In this document: positions 1-5,364 of the stretch, piece by piece
How positions within the stretch are numbered: the first letter of the stretch is position 1
Layout: each line of letters begins with the position of its first letter
Assembly: GCA_905215145.1 (NCBI GenBank)
Contig: CAJMOW010000088.1
Span: 1-5,962, forward strand
DNA: 5,962 nt
Direction of reading: 5' to 3'
Source of the DNA: an uncultured bacterium
Lineage (GTDB): Bacteria > Bacillota_I > Bacilli_A > RF39 > UBA660
The notes under the pieces: generated by a model
Databases searched by the model: none
What the model saw: only the letters and a program-made list of their open reading frames with translations
Told to the model about the DNA's origin: nothing
Program-made: the position numbers and the translations under genes

Positions 1-879
1 ATTCAATTTACGTGATATAGTTTCATTCTTAGCCTTATAATCATCCAGCTGCTGAACAGCGTTGTTATACATGGTTTTAAGCTGTTCATTTTCATCCTTA
101 AGCTGCTCTATCTGTTTTTCTACATTAGCTGAATATGTCTTATAAGCATTAAGAGCTGTTCTAAGATTGATAATAGTTGTATTTCTTTCCTTATTAATAT
201 TAATTGCTTCTGTTGTTAATTTGATTAAATCCTGAAACAATGTATCATCTGATATGTTATTTTCTTCATCCTTGTCAAAATCGTGTCTTACTCCTAAAAG
301 CTGCTCAATAAATGCAGTTATATAAGGCTTATGTTCTTCATTCAAAAGTTCAACTTCTTCATTTTTTTCGTTTTCATCCTTATTTTCATCACATGAACTA
401 TTATCTAAATTGCTTTTTTCAGATTGTGCCGATTCTGTTTGAACAGCTGCATCTGCATCATCACTAGCTTTTGACGTTTCACGTGAAGCACTTGAAGTTT
501 CGTTTTCTTTTTCATTTGACCATTCCTTATAATGACTTCGTTTTTCCTCTAATTCAAGCTCATCAGAAGATGTATTAATATATTCTTTCATATATTCTGG
601 ATCTATATGTTCAAAATAAGCTATACTAATTTCTCTTTTAGCACTTACATTATCAGCATTATCAAAATACAGTTTATACCAGGCTGTATTAGCATTAGTT
701 TTAATAAACTCTTTTATTAAGTCATCAAACATCAGTTCATGTTCTGATAAATATTCTAATGTTGCCTTTTCAACGCCTGTTGCAGTTATTAAATTAGCAA
801 TGTCATGACTATAATTTGTTATCTTATCAAGCATTGCTTTTAATTCAGGAGTATCATAAATTTCTTTTCCAGTAATCAT
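1..879 (-). CDS. Unrecognised coiled-coil protein with acidic linker, partial (C-terminus off the left edge)
   Basis: An open frame of 293 codons starts at the ATG at 879-877 and reaches base 1 with no stop, so the C-terminus is missing. The start is supported by an AAAGGAA Shine-Dalgarno site about 7 bases upstream (about 887-893). Residues 1-105 look like a folded, mostly helical domain (MITGKEIYDTPELKAMLDKI at the start). Residues about 105-180 are a low-complexity linker rich in Ser, Glu, Asp and Asn. Residues about 180-235 look helical again. From about 235 to the window edge there is a likely coiled coil, including KQIEQLKDENEQLKTM with Leu in heptad-like spacing. There is no signal peptide or membrane segment. 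It is transcribed away from the small accessory genes at 1252 onward. I do not recognise the family. Long coiled-coil proteins with a folded N-terminus on mobile elements include KfrA-like DNA-binding proteins, but I see no clear helix-turn-helix, so that comparison is only about shape. Confidence 0.85.
   Translation of the reverse strand, partial: MITGKEIYDTPELKAMLDKITNYSHDIANLITATGVEKATLEYLSEHELMFDDLIKEFIKTNANTAWYKLYFDNADNVSAKREISIAYFEHIDPEYMKEYINTSSDELELEEKRSHYKEWSNEKENETSSASRETSKASDDADAAVQTESAQSEKSNLDNSSCDENKDENEKNEEVELLNEEHKPYITAFIEQLLGVRHDFDKDEENNISDDTLFQDLIKLTTEAININKERNTTIINLRTALNAYKTYSANVEKQIEQLKDENEQLKTMYNNAVQQLDDYKAKNETISRKLN
475..490. promoter_or_regulatory. parS-like palindrome inside the left CDS
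   Basis: The bases CGTTTCACGTGAAGCA match 14 of 16 positions of the consensus ParB site TGTTTCACGTGAAACA. The central TTCACGTGAA is a perfect 10-bp palindrome. The site lies in the part of the left gene that encodes the Ser-rich linker (residues ASRET). Chromosomal ParB/Spo0J proteins of Firmicutes accept some mismatches to this consensus. Whether this site is functional is inference, because no ParB gene is visible here. Confidence 0.35.
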
Positions 880-989
880 TTCAAAATTCCTTTCTGTATA
901 TAAAATCTCATTGATTAAATCGTATAACAATTTGCTTTTTATTTCTTAACAATCATCACTTTATTTTCACTATTTTTTGGCAGTATTGC

Positions 990-1010
990 AAAATATAATA
1001 ATTATATTTT
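990..1010. repeat. AT-rich odd-centred inverted repeat
   Basis: AAAATATAAT and ATTATATTTT are perfect 10-bp arms around a single central A at base 1000. The one-base spacing is the same as in the two larger inverted repeats at 1076-1098 and 1681-1711, but the sequence is different. Because the arms are almost all A and T, chance is a real alternative in DNA this AT-rich. Confidence 0.4.
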
Positions 1011-1075
1011 TAGTAAGTGTTTAATCAAAATGTATGTTAAAAGTAAAAGATTGTAACAATAATATCACTATTATG

Positions 1076-1098
1076 ATGTGTGTCATAATGACACACAT
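1076..1098. promoter_or_regulatory. Palindromic operator-like site, copy 1
   Basis: ATGTGTGTCAT and ATGACACACAT form a perfect 11-bp inverted repeat around one central A (1087). The inner 17 bp, TGTGTCATAATGACACA (1079-1095), recurs at 1688-1704 with only the central base changed (A to T, which is the same base read on the other strand). It has no following T-run, so it is not a terminator. A dimeric DNA-binding protein is the likely ligand, but none is identified in the window. Confidence 0.7.
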
Positions 1099-1178
1099 GC
1101 ATTACAATTAAAGAAAAATAGAGTTGTTAATAAATGTTTTAAATTAATAAAATATTATGCATTTTTAATTGTAAAATA

Positions 1179-1206
1179 TTGACATTTAACATTTTCATAG
1201 TAATAT
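1179..1206 (+). promoter_or_regulatory. Predicted sigma-A-type promoter of the rightward genes
   Basis: A perfect -35 TTGACA (1179-1184) is followed after 16 bases by TAATAT (1201-1206) as the -10. Transcription would begin near 1213-1215, directly before the 18-bp palindrome at 1216-1233 and about 37-39 bases before the ATG at 1252. The neighbouring bases are AT-rich, so the exact -10 is uncertain; a 17-base spacing would use AATATA. Confidence 0.55.
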
Positions 1207-1215
1207 ATACATATA

Positions 1216-1233
1216 AAGTAAGTGCACTTACTT
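1216..1233. promoter_or_regulatory. 18-bp perfect palindrome at the predicted transcription start
   Basis: AAGTAAGTGCACTTACTT is fully self-complementary, with 9-bp half sites and no spacer. It sits just downstream of the predicted -10 and ends four bases before the GGGAAGGAG ribosome-binding site. This is a classic place for a repressor dimer to block transcription. In RNA it could also fold into a short hairpin next to the ribosome-binding site. No cognate regulator is visible. Confidence 0.6.
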
Positions 1234-1251
1234 AATGGGAAGGAGTTTACT

Positions 1252-1656
1252 ATGAGTAGCTATTCAGATTATTTAAAAGAAAGAAAATCAAAAGATCTTA
1301 AGTGTTTTTTTGGTGAAGATATTAAGATGATTAGTAATAAGTATTTTAAATTTACACACGTAATTGATAATGACAGCATTATTTTAATAACTAATAATAT
1401 AAAAATAATAAAAGGTAATTATGTTTTGCTTGTTGATAACAATAAGGGAGTTTATCTTAAAGATTGGCAAGTAAGACCAGTACATAATTTTTATAATGGT
1501 ATGAGTGCTTATGCAGTTAAATTGAACAGAGAATATTTTAAGCCTTATACATTTAAATTCAATTTTGAAGATATGGCTTTTGAAGAAGAACAATCTTTTG
1601 ATTGTTTATTAGATATTGCAAAAACACAAATTGATGCAGTTGCATTAGGTTGTTAA
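1252..1656 (+). CDS. Unrecognised 134-residue soluble protein
   Basis: The ATG at 1252 is chosen as the start because GGGAAGGAG (1237-1245) lies 6 bases upstream. An in-frame GTG at 1222 would extend the protein by 10 residues, but it lies inside the 18-bp palindrome and ahead of that ribosome-binding site. The protein has no signal peptide, no transmembrane helix and only three Cys. The middle (residues about 32-70) looks like beta strands (HVIDNDSIILITNN, NYVLLVDNNKGVYL). It is followed by an aromatic stretch (DWQVRPVHNFYNGMSAYAVK, 71-90) and an acidic C-terminal part (FEDMAFEEEQSFDCLLDIAK). I do not recognise the family and assign no function. It is the first gene after the promoter at 1179, and an identical 17-bp palindromic core lies on each side of it, which suggests regulation separate from or shared with the next genes. 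Confidence 0.85.
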   Translation: MSSYSDYLKERKSKDLKCFFGEDIKMISNKYFKFTHVIDNDSIILITNNIKIIKGNYVLLVDNNKGVYLKDWQVRPVHNFYNGMSAYAVKLNREYFKPYTFKFNFEDMAFEEEQSFDCLLDIAKTQIDAVALGC

Positions 1657-1680
1657 AAATCATTATTAAAATCAAATAAA

Positions 1681-1711
1681 TTTAATATGTGTCATTATGA
1701 CACATATTAAA
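1681..1711. promoter_or_regulatory. Palindromic operator-like site, copy 2
   Basis: TTTAATATGTGTCAT and ATGACACATATTAAA form a perfect 15-bp inverted repeat around one central T (1696). The inner 17 bp match copy 1 at 1079-1095 apart from the central base. No run of T follows the right arm on the plus strand, so a rho-independent terminator is unlikely. A weak promoter may overlap its right edge: TTAAAT (1707-1712), 17 bases, then TATAGT (1730-1735), which would place the site over the -35 of the next transcription unit. Confidence 0.75.
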
Positions 1712-1773
1712 TATCAGCAAACGTCAAAATATAGTAAATAAACAAGAGTTTCAATAGGAAGAGGAGAAGTGAT

Positions 1774-1977
1774 ATGGCAAAGTATTATGGAGATATTCCC
1801 TGTATAAAGATAGGGGATAAAATTCATATAACTGTAAATGCAACATCGTGTTTGTGTGGAAAGAAATACACTTATGGCAAACCAACAAGCCGAAATGATT
1901 TATCTTCATCAAATATTATATGGAGAGAGTTAGAGGCTGTTTCCTGTGATGTTTGTAAGAAAAAATACAGGCAATGA
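1774..1977 (+). CDS. Small zinc-ribbon-like protein, 67 residues
   Basis: The start ATG at 1774 has a strong ribosome-binding site, AGGAAGAGGAG (1756-1766), 7 bases upstream. Two Cys pairs, C26-L-C28-G and C58-D-V-C61, are separated by 29 residues. Each pair is followed by basic residues (GKKY and KKKY). This pattern is typical of a zinc ribbon or treble-clef knuckle that binds one zinc ion. Such small proteins often bind nucleic acids or other proteins, but nothing here shows which. It opens a run of small rightward genes after the second palindrome. I do not recognise a named family. The first Cys pair is CxC and not CxxC, so the metal site would be slightly unusual. Confidence 0.75.
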   Translation: MAKYYGDIPCIKIGDKIHITVNATSCLCGKKYTYGKPTSRNDLSSSNIIWRELEAVSCDVCKKKYRQ

Positions 1978-2005
1978 AACGATGATTTCAGAATTGGAGG
2001 AAATT

Positions 2006-2086
2006 ATGGTTGAAATAAAAGTACTGAACTATTCAGTTGTAATAAAAGGGAAATCCTTTGAAGAGTGCAAAGCAGAATATGATTAA
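2006..2086 (+). CDS. Very short ORF, 26 residues, strong ribosome-binding site
   Basis: An ATG at 2006 follows GGAGGA (1996-2001) at good spacing and opens a 26-residue frame, MVEIKVLNYSVVIKGKSFEE then CKAEYD, ending at TAA 2084-2086. It lies 28 bases after the zinc-ribbon gene and 17 bases before the next small ORF, in the same direction. The composition is protein-like, with a beta strand followed by an amphipathic helix (SFEECKAEYD). It may be a real microprotein, or the surviving start of a longer gene that has been cut short. No family can be assigned at this length. Confidence 0.45.
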   Translation: MVEIKVLNYSVVIKGKSFEECKAEYD

Positions 2087-2103
2087 AAAATGGAGAAATT
2101 TAT

Positions 2104-2256
2104 ATGGTATATGTAATATGGAATGATGATAAAAACAATGATACTAAGAATAATGAACCTAATGTAGAGATTTTTCTTACTTGGAGAGAAGCAGAAAGAT
2201 TTTGTAATGAAAATAATTTAGACATAGAAAATACTTGTTCTGAAATGGATTTATAA
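2104..2256 (+). CDS. Small unrecognised protein, 50 residues
   Basis: An ATG at 2104 has GGAG (2092-2095) 8 bases upstream and encodes 50 residues, ending at TAA 2254-2256. It starts with a short strand (MVYVIWNDD), has a polar Asn/Asp/Lys-rich loop (residues 9-20), a second strand (VEIFLTW) and then a helix (REAERFCNENNLDIE). That strand-loop-strand-helix order and the good ribosome-binding site make it look like a genuine small folded protein. It is acidic and soluble. It sits between the 26-residue ORF and the 158-residue gene in what looks like one rightward operon. The family is unknown. Confidence 0.6.
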   Translation: MVYVIWNDDKNNDTKNNEPNVEIFLTWREAERFCNENNLDIENTCSEMDL

Positions 2257-2292
2257 TGAATCAAAAATTTTAAATATGTTGAAAGGAAAAAT

Positions 2293-2769
2293 ATGTCAGA
2301 AGAAATTAAGGCACTTGAAAATGTTATTAATGAAATTGTAAAAATAAGAGAGAAATATAAAATTAAAGCAAAGAAAGAACGTGCAAAAATTAATGATATA
2401 TATATAACTATTGAAGGTGAAAAATGTTACAGTGAAGATGATATTAACAGCTGGTATGCTGCTGATTATATTACATGTAAGGAGTGTGACAAATATATTG
2501 ATAAGCTGAATAAGAAAAAGGAGAAAGCAGGGCAGCATGGCAATCTTACAAATAGTGAAAAAGTTGTTAAAATATTCACTAATATAACTGATAATCTGTA
2601 TGAAGAGATCGCCAGCTTGAGATATCTGGAAGAACAGGAAATTAAAAAACAGGAGCGTTGGAAGATAGCTCAGGAGCAGGGCTGTTCTTATGCGGAATGG
2701 TTGAACCAGGAAGAAATAAGCAGACAGTCCGAGGAATATGAAAAAATAATAGGAATAAAAAATAAGTAA
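2293..2769 (+). CDS. Unrecognised charged helical protein, 158 residues
   Basis: The ATG at 2293 has AAAGGA (2282-2287) 5 bases upstream. Residues 1-35 are a strongly charged helix, likely a coiled coil (KALENVINEIVKIREKYKIK). A CxxC (C62, C65, in TCKECDKY) lies within residues 55-75, with a further Cys at 45 that might join a metal site. Residues 100-158 are a second charged helical region rich in Glu and Gln. Base composition changes inside the gene: by hand count, bases 2341-2400 have 12 G+C of 60, while 2641-2700 have 29 of 60. It is the last gene of the rightward group and converges with the SprT-like gene across 44 bases. I see no catalytic motif. A nucleic-acid or protein-binding accessory factor is possible but not shown. 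Confidence 0.8.
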   Translation: MSEEIKALENVINEIVKIREKYKIKAKKERAKINDIYITIEGEKCYSEDDINSWYAADYITCKECDKYIDKLNKKKEKAGQHGNLTNSEKVVKIFTNITDNLYEEIASLRYLEEQEIKKQERWKIAQEQGCSYAEWLNQEEISRQSEEYEKIIGIKNK

Positions 2770-2813
2770 ATTATATTGTTAAGTAAAAAGAGGTAAAAAA
2801 AAAGACAAAGTGA

Positions 2814-3374
2814 TCAAGAGAAGTTTTTTTCATTTTCTACTTCAGATGTTTCAAGTTCCCATGATTTTTCTATGCCATTAAAATGATATCCTCTAGCCTT
2901 TAATTGATCTTTAATATCAAAACAATTTCTTACTCTTACAATAAGTACATCTTTTTTATATGCTATCGTAACAGGCTCATAATCCTCAATCATTTTTCTA
3001 ACCTTTTTACTATCACTAGCATCCGCTGTAGCTGCAAAAAATTGTTCTTTTGAAAATAGCCCCATATTAAGACCAGTTTTCAAAAGATGTTCAAATATAG
3101 TATAGAATTCTTTGCTATGATCACTGGTGCCACGATTGCAATTATCAATATGATGCGTTAATTCATGAATAGTTGTAACTATAATAGATGCATCATCTCT
3201 ATATGTATTAAAAATTCTAATATGATGCGTTTTTATATCATAATCACCATGAAAAGATTTTTTATTTTGTTCACTTACTTCAATATAAAATTTTTTATAT
3301 AAATCCTTTTTAGGATTATTATCATCATATGCATAATCTACTAAATCACATAAAATATTTTTTACTTGTAACAT
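2814..3374 (-). CDS. SprT-like zinc metallopeptidase with an extra C-terminal domain
   Basis: The 186-residue protein carries H70-E-L-T-H74, an HExxH zinc motif with Glu71 as the expected catalytic base. H86 (in DHSKEF) is the likely third zinc ligand, eleven residues after H74. The HExxH-x11-HxxxF layout matches the SprT/DUF45-like peptidase superfamily. There is no signal peptide, so it should act in the cytoplasm. Residues about 133-175 form a separate C-terminal piece, ending in IKDQLKARGYHFNGIEKSWE. The Gly-Tyr-x-Phe-Asn and Lys-x-Trp pattern resembles small DUF5710-type modules, though this is only a likeness by eye. The ATG at 3374-3372 follows the relaxase stop by 20 bases, with GAGAGG (3388-3393) about 13 bases upstream, which is a long gap. 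It is the last gene of the mobilization operon. SprT-type proteases include the DNA-protein crosslink protease SPRTN, so relaxase adducts are a possible but unproven target. Confidence 0.8.
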   Translation of the reverse strand: MLQVKNILCDLVDYAYDDNNPKKDLYKKFYIEVSEQNKKSFHGDYDIKTHHIRIFNTYRDDASIIVTTIHELTHHIDNCNRGTSDHSKEFYTIFEHLLKTGLNMGLFSKEQFFAATADASDSKKVRKMIEDYEPVTIAYKKDVLIVRVRNCFDIKDQLKARGYHFNGIEKSWELETSEVENEKNFS

Positions 3375-3394
3375 TATTTATTTTCTACCTCTCT

Positions 3395-4960
3395 TTATTT
3401 TCTCTGAATTTTTTCTAAAACATTTTTATTTGAATCATACGAAGTTGGAATTTTATTAAACTTGTCTTGCGAATATTCTGGATCTTCAATATAATAACTA
3501 TCTTTGATATCAGATATAAGAGACAACTTATTTTGAGATTCTTTAAGTCTCTTATTAATATCCTTTAATTTATATTTTAATGTCTCCTGGAATTTCATAA
3601 CATCATTTTCAGAAAAGCCAAGCTTTTTAAGTGTATCTTTGCATTTTATATATTCATCATATTCCTTCTTATATATAGTAGCTCCAAAAACATATTGATA
3701 ATACTTATCCTCATTTTTTTTGAGCTTATTGTATGTATCAAGCATATGTTTGTATGGTTTTCTATTAACATATAACTGCTTCTTTTCTTCTTTAATAATA
3801 TTTACTTCATCAACAATAGAATTATAATAACCTTTAATTGCATCTGAATCAGTTAAATTATTATCTTTTATAAGATCTATTTGATTTGAAATATCTTGAA
3901 TCTTTTTTAAAGCTTTTTTAATTTCCTGATAATTAGGATAGTAATCTTTAGGTTTTATTCCTGATTTATATAATCTATAATACTGTCTCTTTTCAAAATC
4001 AGTTAATTGTCTTTTTGACTTTCTCCAATACATAAAAGGAATTATATATCTAACGTTAACCTCAATAGGAATAATAGGAAGTGGCTTATTTTTCATTTCA
4101 ATTCTTTTTTCAATATTTTGAATTGAATATTCAGAACCCAAACTATAATTACGTATAGCCTTAGATAAGCCACGTCCAGAAACTGCAAAATATTCCTCAT
4201 TCCTTTTCTTTGAAAAACCACGCCTTGTAATTTTATATCCTATATTCTGTACATAATCATAGAATTCCTGAATTGTTTTAGTTTCAATGATAGCTTCATC
4301 AAAATCAGCTGCAACCATATCACTATTTTTAAATTCAGTTTTTTTATCATTATAATAATTATTACGTCTATGAGTTTTACCTGATGAAGAAGTTTGTGAT
4401 ATAGGTTTCTTTCTTTTTTTCTTTTTACGTTCTTCTTCTACTTCTTCCCATTTTACACCACTTGATTCAAACAAGGTCATAAAACCATGTTTTTTACAAA
4501 TTGAATCAACAAGTGGACCAATAATTTTAGAAACTTCTCCATCTGGACATTGATATTTTAAGCCTGTTTGCTGATTTACAGAATTGAAAATAATATGAAC
4601 ATGTGTATGAGCTTTATCTGTGTGAGTTGCTAATACAGCTTCATATCCTGGTAAATATGTTTCACAAAATTCTTTTGTTATTTGGAGTGCATCTTCATAA
4701 CTTATTTTTTCTTCAGAAGACCAAGAAAGTTCACAATGATATGCTAATCTATCCCTCTTGTTATCAGAAGTCTTCCCATAAAATTCTTTTGTTTCAATCA
4801 TATCTTTAAGAGCATTGTCCAATGTGCAATTTAAGGAATCATTATATCTACCACCAAGAGTTTTTTCTTTATCTGTAATGTAATTAATGCATCGAGCAAG
4901 ACTACCATACCTATTATTTTTAGTTGGATGAATTATACTTAAGAATCTAAATATAGCCAT
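3395..4960 (-). CDS. MOBP-type relaxase (mobilization nuclease, MobA/VirD2-like)
   Basis: The relaxase nicks one strand at oriT and stays linked to the 5' end through a tyrosine during transfer. The N-terminal half shows the family signature. Tyr27 (in CINYITDKEKT) is the likely nucleophile. H113-T-D115-K-A-H118-T-H120-V-H122 with Asn126 forms the metal-binding histidine motif. A Lys/Arg-rich stretch follows (residues about 178-185). Residues about 255-285, with SGRGLSKAIRNYSLGSEYS, resemble the domain that follows the nuclease in clostridial relaxases. From about 320 to the end the protein is charged and helical, probably coiled coil. I choose the ATG at 4960 (521 residues) over an in-frame GTG at 4975, because AGGA (4972-4969) sits 8 bases before the ATG and nothing suitable precedes the GTG. 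That ribosome-binding site overlaps the mobC stop codon, suggesting coupled translation. The length is normal and no key motif is missing. Confidence 0.93.
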   Translation of the reverse strand: MAIFRFLSIIHPTKNNRYGSLARCINYITDKEKTLGGRYNDSLNCTLDNALKDMIETKEFYGKTSDNKRDRLAYHCELSWSSEEKISYEDALQITKEFCETYLPGYEAVLATHTDKAHTHVHIIFNSVNQQTGLKYQCPDGEVSKIIGPLVDSICKKHGFMTLFESSGVKWEEVEEERKKKKRKKPISQTSSSGKTHRRNNYYNDKKTEFKNSDMVAADFDEAIIETKTIQEFYDYVQNIGYKITRRGFSKKRNEEYFAVSGRGLSKAIRNYSLGSEYSIQNIEKRIEMKNKPLPIIPIEVNVRYIIPFMYWRKSKRQLTDFEKRQYYRLYKSGIKPKDYYPNYQEIKKALKKIQDISNQIDLIKDNNLTDSDAIKGYYNSIVDEVNIIKEEKKQLYVNRKPYKHMLDTYNKLKKNEDKYYQYVFGATIYKKEYDEYIKCKDTLKKLGFSENDVMKFQETLKYKLKDINKRLKESQNKLSLISDIKDSYYIEDPEYSQDKFNKIPTSYDSNKNVLEKIQRK

Positions 4961-4971
4961 ATATAATATCC

Positions 4972-5337
4972 TCACTTATTATTAGTTTCTGAATCACTAG
5001 ACTGTCCATTTTGAAAAAGCTCCATCAACTTATTCAAGAGTGCAAACAATTTTTTCTTTTCAAATTCATTATAAAATTCTGAATTGAAATTATGAACTAT
5101 CTGATTTACATTTTTACCAATAGCATTAACTTCATATACTAACTGCTTTCTTAGCAAAAAACTCTCCTTACTTTCAATCGTAAATTTTTCTCCTTCAAGT
5201 GAAGATTTTATAATTTTTCTGCAAACCTCAGACTTACTAATACCATATACCTCTTTCATATGATCTAAGTAATCATTTAATTCAGGAGTAATTCTAATAG
5301 ATATAGTATCCGTTTTATCACCTGTTTTTTCACTCAT
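4972..5337 (-). CDS. mobC: MobC-like mobilization accessory protein, ribbon-helix-helix
   Basis: The 121-residue protein starts with a ribbon-helix-helix DNA-binding fold: a strand at residues 10-16 (DTISIRI), a helix from 18 (PELNDYLDHMKEVYG) and a helix from 34 (SKSEVCRKII). Residues 68-85, YEVNAIGKNVNQIVHNFN, match the MobC signature, in which an Ile-Gly-x-Asn-x-Asn-Gln core precedes a helical end. MobC proteins bind oriT, help melt it and help load the relaxase. The gene lies directly upstream of the relaxase; its TGA ends 11 bases before the relaxase ATG. The start ATG at 5337 follows GGGGAG (5355-5350) by 12 bases, which is long. A second ATG at 5347 lies closer but is out of frame and gives only five codons. 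Like other ribbon-helix-helix proteins it may repress its own operon; that is inference. Confidence 0.85.
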   Translation of the reverse strand: MSEKTGDKTDTISIRITPELNDYLDHMKEVYGISKSEVCRKIIKSSLEGEKFTIESKESFLLRKQLVYEVNAIGKNVNQIVHNFNSEFYNEFEKKKLFALLNKLMELFQNGQSSDSETNNK

Positions 5338-5364
5338 ATTTATACATTACTCCCCTTTCATTAA

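Larger units (their letters stand above)
880..1251. other. Divergent intergenic region with palindromes and promoters
   Basis: This 372-base stretch has no convincing gene. It separates the leftward coiled-coil gene from the rightward accessory genes. It holds an AT-rich odd-centred inverted repeat (990-1010), a perfect 11-bp-arm inverted repeat (1076-1098), a promoter (1179-1206) and an 18-bp palindrome (1216-1233). The bases AGTAAGTG at 1012-1019 repeat one half of that last palindrome. A promoter for the leftward gene must also lie here. A weak candidate on the minus strand is TTGTTA (950-945) followed by TGTTAT about 17 bases on, which I would not rely on. The density of palindromes suggests a control region, and a partition or replication site is a less likely alternative. 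Confidence 0.6.

Noticed and set aside
1384..1593. Minus-strand open frame of 69 residues
   Set aside because: It lies wholly inside the gene at 1252-1656, has no good ribosome-binding site, and encodes an Ile/Phe/Tyr-rich sequence typical of antisense AT-rich coding DNA.
1681..1711. Hairpin as a rho-independent terminator of the 134-residue gene
   Set aside because: The stem is AT-rich at its base and no T-run follows. The shared core with 1079-1095 upstream of the gene fits a protein-binding site better.
2296..2538. Minus-strand open frame of 80 residues that looks hydrophobic
   Set aside because: It is antisense to the Lys/Glu/Asn-rich start of the 158-residue gene, which makes Phe/Leu/Ile codons by complementarity. 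The apparent membrane segments are an artefact.
2770..2813. Possible bidirectional terminator between the convergent genes
   Set aside because: There is a run of nine A (2795-2803), which gives a T-run on the minus strand, but no GC-rich stem precedes it on either strand.
4603..4809. Plus-strand open frame of 68 residues
   Set aside because: It is antisense to the catalytic part of the relaxase and has no ribosome-binding site or protein-like composition.
4973..4975. GTG start for the relaxase, five codons before the ATG
   Set aside because: No Shine-Dalgarno site precedes it, while AGGA is correctly placed for the ATG at 4960, and the protein from that ATG begins MAIFRFL as expected for the family.
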